DNA from: Ficedula albicollis
Taxonomy: Eukaryota; Chordata; Aves; Passeriformes; Muscicapidae
Assembly (NCBI RefSeq): GCF_000247815.1
Contig: NC_021674.1
Location: 75,995,559-76,059,558, forward strand
Length of the DNA: 64,000 nt
Direction: 5' to 3'
The notes below the pieces were generated by a model. It did not search any database and was not told the DNA's origin. It saw only the letters and a list, made by a program, of their open reading frames with translations. Both the position numbers and the translations under genes were made by a program. Each line of letters starts with the position of its first letter. Within the stretch, counting starts at the first letter, position 1. Below are positions 51,201 to 61,970 of this stretch, piece by piece.

Positions 51201-54200
51201 AGGGGAAGTGTCATTATCCCAAGATGCAGGTGCAGGAATGGCCCAGAGCTGGAATGCCTGGCAGAGGTTCCCTGCCCCTCCATGTCCCCAGGGGCACCAG
51301 ACCTATACCAGTGGAGGAAGGTTAATGTGGATAGCAAAGGAGGTCTCCAGGTTTGCATGTGCACTCCACAGAGGATGCTGGGAAAGGGGCAGAGTTCAAG
51401 TCCTCACTCTTATGGAAAATATTTCCCCGCTTTTATAGATAGTGATTGTTAGTCATGTTGAACTCCGAAGTGTTTAGTGTACTTTGTTTATATTTCACTG
51501 AAATACTTCACTTTTCAAGCACTGTGGCATGCAATCCATTTGTGAAATTGGTCATGGCATCAGATGTTAACTGAGGCCTTGAAGAATCACCTTTCTATAA
51601 AATTTCCAAACCATCTGCCCAATGCAATGTCAGTCCAGAGAATTTATTCGTTGTGGTTTAACCCCAGTGAGCAACTCAGCCTCACACAGCCACTCATTCA
51701 CCCCCCCAGCATGGGATGGGGGAGAGAATTGGAAAAGTAAAACTGAGAAAATTTGTGGGTTGGGATAAAGAGAGTTTAACAGGTAAAGCAAAAGCCACGC
51801 ATAGAAACAAAGCAAAACATGGAATTAATTCACTGCTTCCTATGAGGGATTCATCAAGCATAATGGTGATTTGGGAAGTAAAATGTCAGCACTATGAACA
51901 TCCCCAGCCTCCTCACTGGTGAGGTGGGGTGAGAAGTGAAAAACATATTCACTCTGCAGAAACACTTACATGCTGAGGATGACACCACATGATCTGGAAT
52001 ATCCCTTCAGTCAGCAGGAGTCAGCTGTCCTGGCTCTGTCCCCTCCCAAACCCTTGCCCATCCCCAGCCTCCTCACTGGTGAGGTGGGGTGAGAAGTGAA
52101 AAACATATTCACTCTGCAGAAACACTGCTCAGCAATACAAAAACATCCCTGTGTTAACAGGACTCTTTCCAGCACAAATCCAAAACACTGCCCAGACTAG
52201 CTGCTGTGAGGAAAGTTAATTCTATCCCAGTCAAAACCAGCACATTATTTTGATAAATTCTTATGTTTTGTTTTTCTTTAAAGAAGAAAATAAAAACAGG
52301 ACTGTGGGGGAGAAACAATAAAGTGCGACATAAATATGAAAATATGGAGCTCAGAAAACTCAAGGGCTGAACCCACTTGTGCTGAGCAGAGGGACTGACT
52401 AGGTCCAGTGTGCAGAAGACTCCCTCTTTTAATCTGCTTCTGTCAGGTTAAAAACCCCAGAGAGGTGGCAGCAGCTTAGGAGTCCCTCTGTCACCTGAAC
52501 ATCAGCCACCCACCTCCTATTGCCAGTGTCTAAACTCATACAACGGTTTGCTTTGTCCATCTTCCCTTCCTGCTGCCTCTGCCATGATTTTATTATCTAT
52601 TATTTTTGAAGCCTTGTCATATTTGTCCCAAAGGAGCAGCAAAGCAAAGCTGAAAATGAATCCAAATAACAGAAATCCCTGAAGTCTAGTTAGCTTTTGA
52701 CCAGCAAAGCCTTTAAGAGGGCATGGGGCTGTAGCAGAGGCACTTAGTAAGTAAATGGTCAGTGTGCAGATCAAGCTTTGATGATGCTCTCTACAAATAG
52801 AAGGGCTAGAAACTTATATTATTACTATTTAATTTATTCCCTCACTAAAATACTGGGCAGATTTCCATGGTTCCCTTGCCAGCTGGTAGTAGCAGACTGA
52901 CTTTGAGAGCTCTTTGCTGATGACCTGTATTTCCCAGAAAAAGCAGCAGGGATACAGCTCAGAAACATTTCTAACTCAGACTAATTTTTTAATTACCTAA
53001 TTTTAGGACACATACTTCAAAATTAGGTTCCCTCCTGCATTACTAATTACTTTTATGCTAACATCTTATATTCAATGATGAACAGTGGATTTTCCAGCAG
53101 TGACTAAGATACAATAAAACATCTCTCTGTACTATTCCCCTGTCCCTGAATGTACATGTACCACAAGCTACATTCTGGTCCTAAGCAATTAATTAATAAT
53201 AGAAAGCTAGCTACAGTTATTACATCTCCATCCACTTTTCTTTTTAAAATAACTCTATTCAATACACAACCAGGCTTCAGTGTGAGAGTAAAAAATTCAG
53301 ATTGATCTCTACTGAAGTGTAGTAAGTACACTCTCATACTTCATAATAACCTGTCATAACTGAGCAACTCAAAACTTCTAAGCACTTTCTTAGAACCTAT
53401 CAAAATAGAACTGAAAAGCTGAAAGTGTCTACCTTATTCTACTGTTGGTAGCACTTTCAAATATAAATGGAACAATACTGATAAAATATTTTTTGTTGTT
53501 TTGCCCAGTTTTAAAGAATTCGTCCAGTAGGCTTCCACTTACCTCTTCCACTGATTCTACAGCTCTGTTAGAGGCATATCCTTGAACACAATATCACACT
53601 GCATCATTTTCTAAACACAAGTGGAATTTAAAACACACAGGACTGCATGCATTTCACCTACATAACTAAGCACATTAATTAATTCTCAGGATAATTTCCC
53701 CTTTCCTAGTAAATCTGGAAAGATTAAATTTAATCTTCAACCATGTTTGACTTGGAAATTGCTATCGAATACTTTCTTGAGTTTTGTTTTGTTTTGTTGT
53801 TCGGGTTTTTTTTCATGAAATTAAGATAAAAATTATTACTTTTTTCATTTAATGGAGGAAATACCACACTGATGGATTTTTAGTGCACATTCAATGATAC
53901 TGTGTGAGATTGCTTAACACCATTTTCTAAAAGGTCCTATTCTTCATAAATACTGACAAATGCAAACCACAAAACAGGAAAAAAACCCAGCAATCATGAC
54001 ACAACAGTAGTAACATCCACGTATTTGACATGCCCACTGCAGACACACATCCCTCTTCACTAATAAAATAGGAAAAGTAGTGAATAAACAGGATAATGCT
54101 CTGAATACACCCAGCTGGTAGCCTAATGCAGAAATCCTGTTCCTGTACTGTATCTGGGTCTCACCTCAGGATTCACACAGCACAAACTCTACAAGACTCC

Positions 54201-57160
54201 CTAAATGATGGTCACTAAAGAAAATGACCCAAGGTACCTGCCAGGGATCTTGGTGATTTTCTATGTTCTGTCCTGCTTTTAATTCCAAAGCCATCATTCA
54301 TGACTTTAGTGTGTATGTATTAAAATAGATACCCGCTAATTCCCCTGCCAATACTTGGGAATCCATTCCCAGGAGACACTTAATCCATAGGGACAGAAAG
54401 GTACATCTGCTAGCCTAAATAACACACTTTGAGAAGCACAGCAAAGGCCTGAGAAGCTAACTTAATCTTCCATTCATATTCCATCTCTTCACCAGAGGCA
54501 TTCCAGACCATATTAAAATCCCCAGAGGGTATCTACGGTGAAGATACCAATCACTGAACATTTACCTCAAGGGTTGGCTCCATTTGCTCATTAGCTTCCT
54601 TGATAAATATTGTAACTATATAACCTTCCATGGCACACTTCTTAGTCAAGGTGGAATATTTTTCTTCAAATCCTCTGTAGAAAGCATTGGTTGTATCCCA
54701 GAATAACTAATCCCTATTGCAAAGACTGAGGAAACTAAGTCCTCCCATCCCCATCAATGGAAAATAACAACTAAAGACTCAGTTGCAAATGATACATTAT
54801 TTTAGGTCTATACATTCATCTATTAGTGCCATAAAGCTGTGATTTCATGTAGACAGCCTTGTGCACTTGTTGTGGACAGAGTTATGGATGATTTCTAAAA
54901 ACTGGTGTGTTGCAATATCCTGAAGAGCAAGTGGGAGCAAATCATGCATCCGCCTTCAAGCCCTGGAATAACAAAAGCTAACAAGTACTTAATTTTCCAT
55001 TTCATCATCAGGAATAAGTGAATTATAGAATTATAGAATATTCTGAGTTGGAAGGGACCCGCAAGGATCATCAAAGTCCAATTCTAAGCCCTGCACAGGT
55101 TCAGGAACGTTCGTGTGCCTGAAAGTGTTGGCAAATGCTTCTCAAACTCTGTCAGCCTGTGGAGACCACCTCCCTGAGGAGCCTGTTCCAGTGCCCAATC
55201 AACCTGTGGGTGAAGAACCTTTTCCTCATATCCAACCTAAACCCCTCCCTGACACAACTTCAGGCCATTCCTTCAGGTCCTGTCACTCTTAAAAGTACTG
55301 GACCGTATTACAGAAACAATGTCCTTTTTTGTTTGTTTTCAGGAAGCACATAGAATTTATCATTGGGAATTTGTCCAAAAGTGCATTATCATTCCAGTGC
55401 ACTGTGATTTATGAATGGCAACTGGAGATAGCACATATGATATCAGCAGCTCTGAAACACTGAGCGTAATGTATACATTACGCTCCCATACTTCTAATGA
55501 GGCTTCAGTTCTTTGATCTCTCCAAAGAGAAAAGTTATCGTGACATATAAACCAAAGATTTATTACTTTAATTCAAGCCAGTATTTTGGTATTTTGTTAG
55601 TACCTCAAACTGTGTGAAACGTTTTCTACCTGATATCCACAGAAGACCATCCACCACATATCCCGCATGGCATGAGAGCGACCGATCAAAGGACTGTACA
55701 AAGGTCCACTTGTTCTTCTTGGGGCAGTAGCGTTCAACGGTGGGCAGCACCTGACGCAATTCGTTCCTGCCCCCTACGGCATAGAGGCACTCGTCTAAGC
55801 CCTGCACAGGTTCAGGAACGTTCGTGTGCCTGAAAGTGTTGGCAAATGCTTCTCAACAAGCCCTGCACAGGTTCAGGAACGACACCATGTGCCTGAAAGT
55901 GTTGGCAAATGCTTCTCAAACTCTGTCAGCCTGTGGAGACCACCTCCCTGAGGAGCCTGTTCCAGTGCCCAATCAACCTGTGGGTGAAGAACCTTTTCCT
56001 CATATCCAACCTAAACCCCTCCCTGACACAACTTCAGGCCATTCCTTCGGTGCTGTCACTGTCACAACAGAGATCAGTGCCTGCCCTCACTCTTAAAAGT
56101 ACTGGACCGTATTACAGAAACAATGTCCTTTTTTGTTTGTTTTCAGGAAGCACATAGAATTTATCATTGGGAATTTGTCCAAAAGTGCATTATCATTCCA
56201 GTGCACTGTGATTTATGAATGGCAACTGGAGATAGCACATATGATATCAGCAGCTCTGAAACACTGAGCGTAATGTATACATTACGCTCCCATACTTCTA
56301 ATGAGGCTTCAGTTCTTTGATCTCTCCAAAGAGAAAAGTTATCGTGACATATAAACCAAAGATTTATTACTTTAATTCAAGCCAGTATTTTGGTATTTTG
56401 TTAGTACCTCAAACTGTGTGAAACGTTTTCTACCTGATATCCACAGAAGACCATCCACCACATATCCCGCATGGCATGAGAGCGACCGATCAAAGGACTG
56501 TACAAAGGTCCACTTGTTCTTCTTGGGGCAGTAGCGTTCAACGGTGGGCAGCACCTGACGCAATTCGTTCCTGCCCCCTACGGCATAGAGGCACTCGTCC
56601 ACGGCTCCCAGCACAAAGTGCTCCCGGCAGTTCTTCATCGGAGCGATCTCCGCCCAGGAGTTGGTGCGGGGGTCGTATCGGCAGACAGTTCTCACGGCGC
56701 ACGTGCGCCCCGTGGAGTGCTCTACCTCTCCACCAGCCACAAAGAGAAAGTCTCCCATGACAGCAACGCAGTGGTGGCTCCTCCCCACCGGCATAGGCGC
56801 CAGCTCGCTCCAGTTCGCGATCCCCGCGATGTGAACGTTCTCCTGGTCCACTGGATTGAAGTATCGCAATTCCTTCACTTTGCAGACCTCTCGTTTCTTC
56901 CCACCGATGATATACAGAGTGTCTGACTGGAAGCGAGGCTTTGTCCTTGCAGTTTGCCAGACTGGCTGTGCATAGACGCTCTGGTGGTAAGCCAAGGCCT
57001 CGTTAATGAGCGCTGTCGCAGTTTCACTGGCTTGGACAAGAGGATGGCTAAGAGCTACAGTATGCAGTGTATCCACGTCCATAAGGCCAAAGCGGACGTA
57101 CTGGAGAAGTTCATCCAGGTACTGGTAGCGGCAGTTGTGTTCCAACCACCTCACAGCCAG
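38693..57160 (-). CDS. KLHL32: KLHL32, BACK end and six kelch repeats (5 exons, 5' end outside window)
   Basis: KLHL32 is a BTB-BACK-kelch protein. Relatives bridge CUL3 to substrates for ubiquitination, but the substrate of KLHL32 is not established. The minus-strand exons are 57160-56434, 46160-46102, 43101-42909, 40783-40689 and 38854-38693. All have AG/GT borders and matching phases, giving 411 residues and TGA. The first begins LAVRWLEHN, the end of the BACK domain. Kelch double-glycine motifs follow in order: YIIGGKKRE, FVAGGEVE, YAVGGRNE, WISGGVTN, YVLGGNDLD and YLVGGYSI, making a six-blade propeller. The human protein is about 620 residues, so about 209 N-terminal residues (BTB and most of BACK) are missing, consistent with exons beyond the window. 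The very high conservation leaves little doubt of identity. Confidence 0.97.
38855..40688 (-). other. KLHL32 intron
   Basis: No exon on either strand. It holds a 51-bp tandem duplication (40350-40451). Nothing else was recognised. Confidence 0.7.
40350..40451. repeat. 51-bp tandem duplication
   Basis: Two copies (40350-40400 and 40401-40451) of a unit beginning 'aataaccaatgaata' and ending 'accctgccaaagaa' differ at about two internal positions. Confidence 0.92.
40689..40783 (-). CDS. KLHL32: KLHL32 coding exon (kelch 6 core)
   Basis: Minus-strand acceptor is tctttgctttag and donor is atccag|gtgagc. It completes glycine, then reads QNESGVAVHNGRIYLVGGYS and IWTNEPLACIQ, ending in phase 0. 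YLVGG is the kelch double-glycine strand. This exon is too short to be found by open-frame length alone. Confidence 0.96.
40784..42908 (-). other. KLHL32 intron with CR1
   Basis: It holds a CR1 3' end at 41640-42206. The 40830-41190 part is GC-richer with overlapping open frames on both strands but no splice support or recognised similarity. Confidence 0.7.
41640..42206 (+). mobile_element. CR1 LINE 3' end, best preserved copy in window
   Basis: It starts near 'catggccagcaggttcaggg', passes 'gtgagaccccaccaggagtgcagtg', 'cctatgatgaaaggctgagag', 'agggcatgtagtgacag', 'gatggggctttgagcaac' and 'cccatggcaggtggttgg', and ends 'accattctatgattctgtg'. The open frame at 41794-42168 is element sequence. 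It lies antisense within a KLHL32 intron. Confidence 0.93.
42909..43101 (-). CDS. KLHL32: KLHL32 coding exon (kelch 5)
   Basis: Minus-strand acceptor is gctctctttccag and donor is acag|gtgagc. It reads NKWSSRSPMLQRRVYHSMAA, VQRKLYVLGGNDLDYNNDRI and DSYSIDTDQWTRCSFNMLT, entering in phase 0 and leaving in phase 1. It contains a full kelch unit with the double glycine and the W of the next strand. Confidence 0.97.
44010..44515. promoter_or_regulatory. Intragenic CpG-island-like block
   Basis: Against AT-rich surroundings this block is GC-rich and keeps many CpG dinucleotides, for example 'attatcgccgcgccgccaagg', 'cctcgcgcgcgagcaggcgcg', 'gattccgcgcgaggtgcgag' and 'ttcgcgcgccagggcggg'. It also has NotI/BssHII-like CpG clusters. 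Open frames in it on both strands are a by-product of GC content. It could be an alternative or antisense promoter or a conserved enhancer; no start site can be fixed. Confidence 0.6.
44564..45839. repeat. Tandem duplication, 649-bp period, each copy ending in poly-A
   Basis: Copy 1 is 44564-45212, including 41 A at 45172-45212. Copy 2 is 45213-45839, including 19 A at 45821-45839. The non-A parts are almost identical; the visible difference is 'gcttcagg' against 'gctcacgg' near 44677/45326. The junction lies at the A run followed by 'ccctcataagc'. Confidence 0.93.
46102..46160 (-). CDS. KLHL32: KLHL32 short coding exon (between kelch 4 and 5)
   Basis: Minus-strand acceptor is actcttttatag-type (ttttatag) and donor is aagcag|gtgagt. 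At 59 bases it encodes GVTNTAQYQNRLMVYDPKQ after completing the second glycine of WISGG. It ends in phase 0. It was found by matching the family pattern because it is too short for open-frame detection. Confidence 0.95.
49801..49868. repeat. 34-bp tandem duplication
   Basis: Two copies (49801-49834 and 49835-49868) of 'ccatccctttcccac' plus 'ataaacattttgt', with about two differences. Confidence 0.88.
51652..52242 (+). mobile_element. Solo-LTR-like element with an internal 68-bp repeat
   Basis: It starts 'tgtggtttaaccccagt' and ends 'cagtcaaaaccagca', sharing ordered blocks with 32320-32862, so both belong to one LTR family. A 68-bp block at 51899-51966 is repeated exactly at 52059-52126. 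Comparison with the other element places the second block in its normal position and the first out of place. No viral genes adjoin it, and no clear target-site duplication was found. Confidence 0.75.
55020..55290 (-). mobile_element. CR1 LINE 3' end (reverse orientation), copy A
   Basis: On the plus strand it begins with the complement of the CR1 terminus ('gaattatagaattatagaata'), then 'gagttggaagggaccc', 'gaccacctccctgaggagcc', 'gtgcccaatcaacctgtggg' and 'cttttcctcatatccaacc'. It ends abruptly near 'ggtcctgtcact'. Most of it (55085 on) is repeated in 55796-56097. Confidence 0.9.
55462..55485. repeat. Perfect 24-bp palindrome (copy A)
   Basis: A 12-base arm, gagcgtaatgta, is followed at once by its exact reverse complement, with no spacer. 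An identical copy lies at 56266-56289 in the duplicated segment. Confidence 0.9.
55630..55795 (-). pseudogene. Partial duplicate of the KLHL32 kelch exon
   Basis: On the minus strand this reads the last 55 or so residues of the large KLHL32 exon (from DECLYAVGGRNE to DGLLWIS) and keeps the donor site. It starts mid-exon at the duplication junction with no acceptor, so it cannot be spliced as a normal exon. Sequence identity to 56434-56599 appears complete. Confidence 0.88.
55796..56097 (-). mobile_element. CR1 fragment, copy B
   Basis: This is the second copy of the CR1 segment. It lacks the element's 3' terminus because the duplication begins inside it. It holds an internal repeated unit ('aagccctgcacaggttcagg' twice, 61 bp apart) and keeps the 'gagatcagtgcctgccctcac' stretch that copy A lacks. 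Confidence 0.85.
56266..56289. repeat. Perfect 24-bp palindrome (copy B)
   Basis: Identical to the palindrome at 55462-55485, carried along by the tandem duplication. Confidence 0.9.
56434..57160 (-). CDS. KLHL32: KLHL32 large coding exon (BACK end, kelch 1-4)
   Basis: Minus-strand acceptor is ccccccaccttta plus g and donor is atcag|gtagaa. It reads LAVRWLEHNCRYQYLDELLQ, the end of BACK, then FQSDTLYIIGGKKREVC, RSHHCVAVMGDFLFVAGGEV, AEIAPMKNCREHFVLGAVDE, CLYAVGGRNELRQVLPTVE and SFDRSLSCHAGYVVDGLLWI. Entry is phase 0 and exit phase 1. It is CpG-richer than the surrounding intron. Its 3' end is duplicated at 55630-55795. Confidence 0.97.
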
Positions 57161-58357
57161 CTAAAGGTGGGGGGGAGGGAAGGGAAAAACATGACACACG
57201 TTATTTGCATACAATTCTGTCAAAATACGGTCTTTTGAATCTCGCTTGCATTACAAGAGCAGATATATACTTGCCTCAGTCATGGTATCTATACATCTAA
57301 AAAGCAGCTGTGAAAGCCTATTAGTCCACATAAAAAGATACAGTGTATGTACAAAAGCATTGTATTGCACCAGCTCCTCTAAACAATTTCCACAGCATTA
57401 TCAGCTGCTATGCAATACTCTTGTTGTGCAATCTGTTAGTGTTGCTGGAGACCATACTATCCCTGAAACAAGCTGCTAGAAAAATAATATAAACACTGGG
57501 GCTATGGGACCACTGGATACCACAGGTACACTAGAAAGAAGACTAACGTCAGAAGATTACAAAGAAAAGCCTTTTCTGCCCTCCATATTTAATCCTATTT
57601 ATGACAAAGCATTGAAGAACTAGAACACATTACATACTGAATTCTTCAATATTTTCTTTTCTCCTTGATTTATTTTATTTATAAAACGGAGAAAGGTGTA
57701 AGGGGACAAAAAATAGTCAGGAGAGAGAAGCACAGAAGAGGTCCTGCTAGTTTGGAGCAGACAGAAAGCAACAATTCAGCAACTGCAGCTACTACCAACA
57801 GTCAAAATTTAACATAGCATTCAAATCACATAAGCTTATTGAATCCAACTGGTCCTAAAAAGAGGTTAGGAATGGCCTAAACCATTTCAAGAATGGTTGT
57901 GTAAGTTATTCTTGAAAACATTCAGCAATGAAGATACCAAAACTTCCTCAGGAAAACCATTCCCATGCTCTGATATCCTCTCAGACAGATTTTCTTCTTA
58001 CATATGCAGAAGCTTTAAACCTTTAAACTCATCGCTCCATTTTCCACCTTTGGGTTTATATTCCAGAGCAACCCTTGAAAATTATTAATCCATATAGAAT
58101 GAAAAGGATTTTGTTACCTTCTTTTTCTTCTCCACCTCAGATGCATTTTAATATTGGTGTGAGTTCCTCTTCAGTGAACGAAAAATGTATTTCAATGCAT
58201 CTTAGGTCATATTTTCTAAATCTCAGTTGCTTGGCCCACAGTTTTCTGTTATTGAAATCTTTAATGCTTGATGCTCAAAACTGGACATAATCTTCCTCTT
58301 AAGGCTGTAGCAGCGGTGAAAGGTGGGGCGAATCTCTTTGATTGTAACAATCTATGT

Positions 58358-58481
58358 ATTCTTGCTTATACATCACTGTGCAAGATTGTCAGTGCACTAT
58401 GGTGTTGCTGATCCATATCATTCTTGCTTGTACATCACTGTGCAAGACTGTCAGTGCACTATGGTGTTGCTGATCCATATT
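58358..58481. repeat. 62-bp tandem duplication
   Basis: Two copies (58358-58419 and 58420-58481) of a unit beginning 'attcttgctt' and ending 'gttgctgatccatat' differ at about two positions. Confidence 0.92.
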
Positions 58482-60078
58482 TAAGCTTATGACTGAGTAC
58501 TATTCTCACCTTTTTCTTTTTGGTTGGTTTTTTTGTTTGTTTAGTGTTTATTTTTTGCAGAACTTCCACACAGTATCATGTTTTCTCTGTCATTACCAAA
58601 CTCCCTACTATTACTTTAGGCCACTGCTCCAGTCAAGATCATTCTCAATCCAAATTGTGTTTCCAACAGTGCTATAAACCATTTCACCTTCTGATTTTCT
58701 GAGAACATAAATCCCTTATTATTCTTTCATCCAAGTCATTATCAAAGACATTGGCTAGTTCTAGATAAGGACTAACTACTTGATACTTCAAATCATTTTA
58801 CACAGAACTCGTGCAGTGAGTGTTTCTAATAAGCTAAGCAATAAAAAAATTTCAGCTAAATCTTATGGCCCCGTACTGGTGTTGGGAATGTCACATAAAG
58901 GAGCTGAAAATAAAGGCTGCTCTTATTCATGGCTTTCATATATGATGCATTAAATTTATTACTTTTCTGTATTCTGTCAGAGAGGGAAGATGAAAAACCA
59001 AAACCACCTTCTTGTTAAGATTAATTTGAAATACTTTTTTCTTACTGTGAACCCCTGTGAAACAAAGAATCAATGAAGGGCATCAAAAATGCAAGAGTAG
59101 TTCAGTCAGTTAAATGCTGTATCCAGTTTCAAATACATGCATTTGGTATTTTGACTTGCTAGTAAAAAAAGACAGTAATTAAATGCATTTGAAAATGCTT
59201 TTGGACTTGAAATCATTGAACTTACAGTCAGGTGTTCTAAGTCCATCAAACCCACGTGTCAGATGTGTCCTACTGAGTTGTATCCTATTCTGTGTCTTTA
59301 GCCATGTGAATGATTCCTGAAAGGAGCCTAGCTGTCATCATTCAGGCACTTGAATTGAGGAGAAATTCAGGCTATCTTCAGCATATATCAACTAAATGAT
59401 ATGTGGGTTACTATACCGAGACAGAAGAATTTACAAAAACTGAATTCTTATCTGTCAGCACTTGCATCTAACAGACTGGTTACTTTTGGAAATGTAAGTT
59501 CATGCCTTTGCTCACATCTAAAATGGCATCACAGAGGTATCACTTGGGCTGCAATGACAGACATTATAGACTTTGTAAAAGACAGGCAATCATGTAAACC
59601 AGGACTTGGTAACCACAAGTCTTTCAGAGGAAGTTTAATATTAATGCCTTATTAATATCTTAGAACTTCATCCATCTGCTTTCCTTTACTGTCCTGCCTT
59701 TGGTCCCCCAATAAATACTGTATAAACACACGAGCAACACCACATACATTCATAACTTCAAATAAATGGTACCTGCATTTCTGGATATGGGATGTGTGAT
59801 GATCTGCACAGAAGGCATGGACATCTCCATTAGAATACATTTTCTCTACTGTAGGAAGTTTGGCATATGCAATTTGGTTCATACTGAGTTAGGTCTCTAC
59901 TGAGAATAGTCCTGGAGTTGTAAAAAAATGTTCCTCTGAAACCAGTAATATTTAACTTTTTCCTAAACCACTATAGCAATGGTTGCAAAGTGATACAAAG
60001 ATTCTGTCGGCACTCATGAGATGAACAATTCTGAATCTTTAACCCAAACCTTCTCTATTCATTGCACACTTTTTTATC

Positions 60079-60174
60079 CCCACTCATCTGTTCTGCATCT
60101 TTTTATGAAAGCCTTTGAACCTCTTATGCCCACTCATCTGTCCTGCATCTTTTTATGAAAGCCTTTGAACCTCT
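60079..60174. repeat. 50-bp-period tandem duplication
   Basis: The block 'cccactcatctg' to 'atgaaagcctttgaacctct' occurs at 60079-60124 and again at 60129-60174, with one or two differences. Confidence 0.9.
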
Positions 60175-61445
60175 CCAAATTAAGTTTATTGCAGCCTGCT
60201 TGGGATTCTCTACATGCTGCACCTCAAGGTATCTTTGCCCTACACTACTTCCACCTTTTTCCTCTGACAAGCAGCTGCAGCAGCAATGGGAAGGGCAATG
60301 TGAATCCCAGCCTGTCTCTTGTGTAGGTTGCTACTGGCTCTTACCAGGCTCCATATTTGAGGTCAGTTTGCAGTAGAAAACTCAATTTTATTGTATGAGT
60401 TTAGAAAGCAGAGCTAAGAACCCTGCACACCACCTGGATGCTCTGTAGGCATTTGACAGAATGCAGAAAAGCTGCACTGAGTCTTAGGGAAGCAACAGAG
60501 GTCTGTGAATCACAATGTGTTTAGAAGCTCCAGTCCAAATCAGCTCATGCTACTGATGAACACAATCTGACTACAGTGCCCTGTGTGACCCACCTAATCT
60601 GTGACACCCCAAGGCAGAAAAAAGGCCTTAAGAGCTAAAAGCTATATTGTTTTTATTGCCTTGTCTTGCTATTTGTGAAAAAAAAAATACTGTTTTAAAA
60701 TTGATTTTGGGTCACTACTTAAAAATAAGTGCTAGGAATTTCACCTACAAATGTAGATATCTATATGTTCAGAGAATAGAGAACAAACTCCTAAATGGTG
60801 ACACAAGGCTATGGAACAGGTAATCTGGTTTCAGGGACACTCACCAACTGAGCCTTAGACTTCTACACTGTTTTGCAGAACATCGTCACCATATTCTGTA
60901 GCAGAACATGATGCCTCACACTATGAAGGCATGGATGAAAACTGGGTGTGGAGGAACAGTCTAGCAGCTACCCAAGCACTGAAAAAGTTCAAAGGAAAGA
61001 AAACTGAATTCCCACACAAGTCTTTTCACTTGTAGTAGAAGTATTCCCTGGTGGAGTGTAACACAGCTCTAACTTTCCTTCAGTGCAAAGGAGGCAAATA
61101 CAACGTTTTGCAGACACAAACTTCTATCTACAAGACCAGCACACATCTGTATATTTATCAACACAATTTCTAACACCTTTACTCAGGTTTTGTTTAATCT
61201 AGACCCAAAAATCCAGTGCCTACATAAAACTTGAGAACTCACCCCATGTATACACTGATTATAGTGTATATGTTTTCGCCTCTCTGGCAGAAACAATTAG
61301 CAACTATAATCAGTATTGGCAAAATAAACTCAAAGCCATTACAGACTTTATGATGCTGCAAGAAAAGACATACTGGCTTCTTTAAGGAAATACCAATAGC
61401 ACTTGAAATTACAACTGTGTTTAAAATGCTAACAAACAAGCAAGC

Positions 61446-61970
<525 letters not shown>

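Larger units (their letters stand above)
46161..56433 (-). other. Large KLHL32 intron
   Basis: This 10.3-kb intron holds a 34-bp tandem repeat (49801-49868), an LTR-like element (51652-52242), a CR1 3' end (55020-55290) and a large tandem duplication with an exon fragment (55085-56599). Elsewhere (for example 46500-49600 and 52300-55000) I see nothing I can name. Confidence 0.7.
55085..56599. repeat. Large tandem duplication (711 and 804 bp) carrying a KLHL32 exon fragment
   Basis: Copy A is 55085-55795 and copy B is 55796-56599. Each has CR1 sequence, a 24-bp palindrome, the KLHL32 intron start, the exon donor and the last 166 bases of the exon. Copy B is 93 bp longer: it has an extra repeated unit of about 63 bp at 55796-55920 and 30 extra CR1 bases near 56060. 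Only copy B continues into the complete exon. The junction shares only a couple of bases ('tc'). Confidence 0.93.

Noticed and set aside
55568..55807. A second complete kelch gene or exon
   Set aside because: It is a truncated copy of the KLHL32 exon without an acceptor, carried by the tandem duplication.
59652..59882. Minus-strand open frame as a candidate upstream KLHL32 exon
   Set aside because: Its translation does not resemble BTB or BACK sequence and it lacks fitting splice sites.
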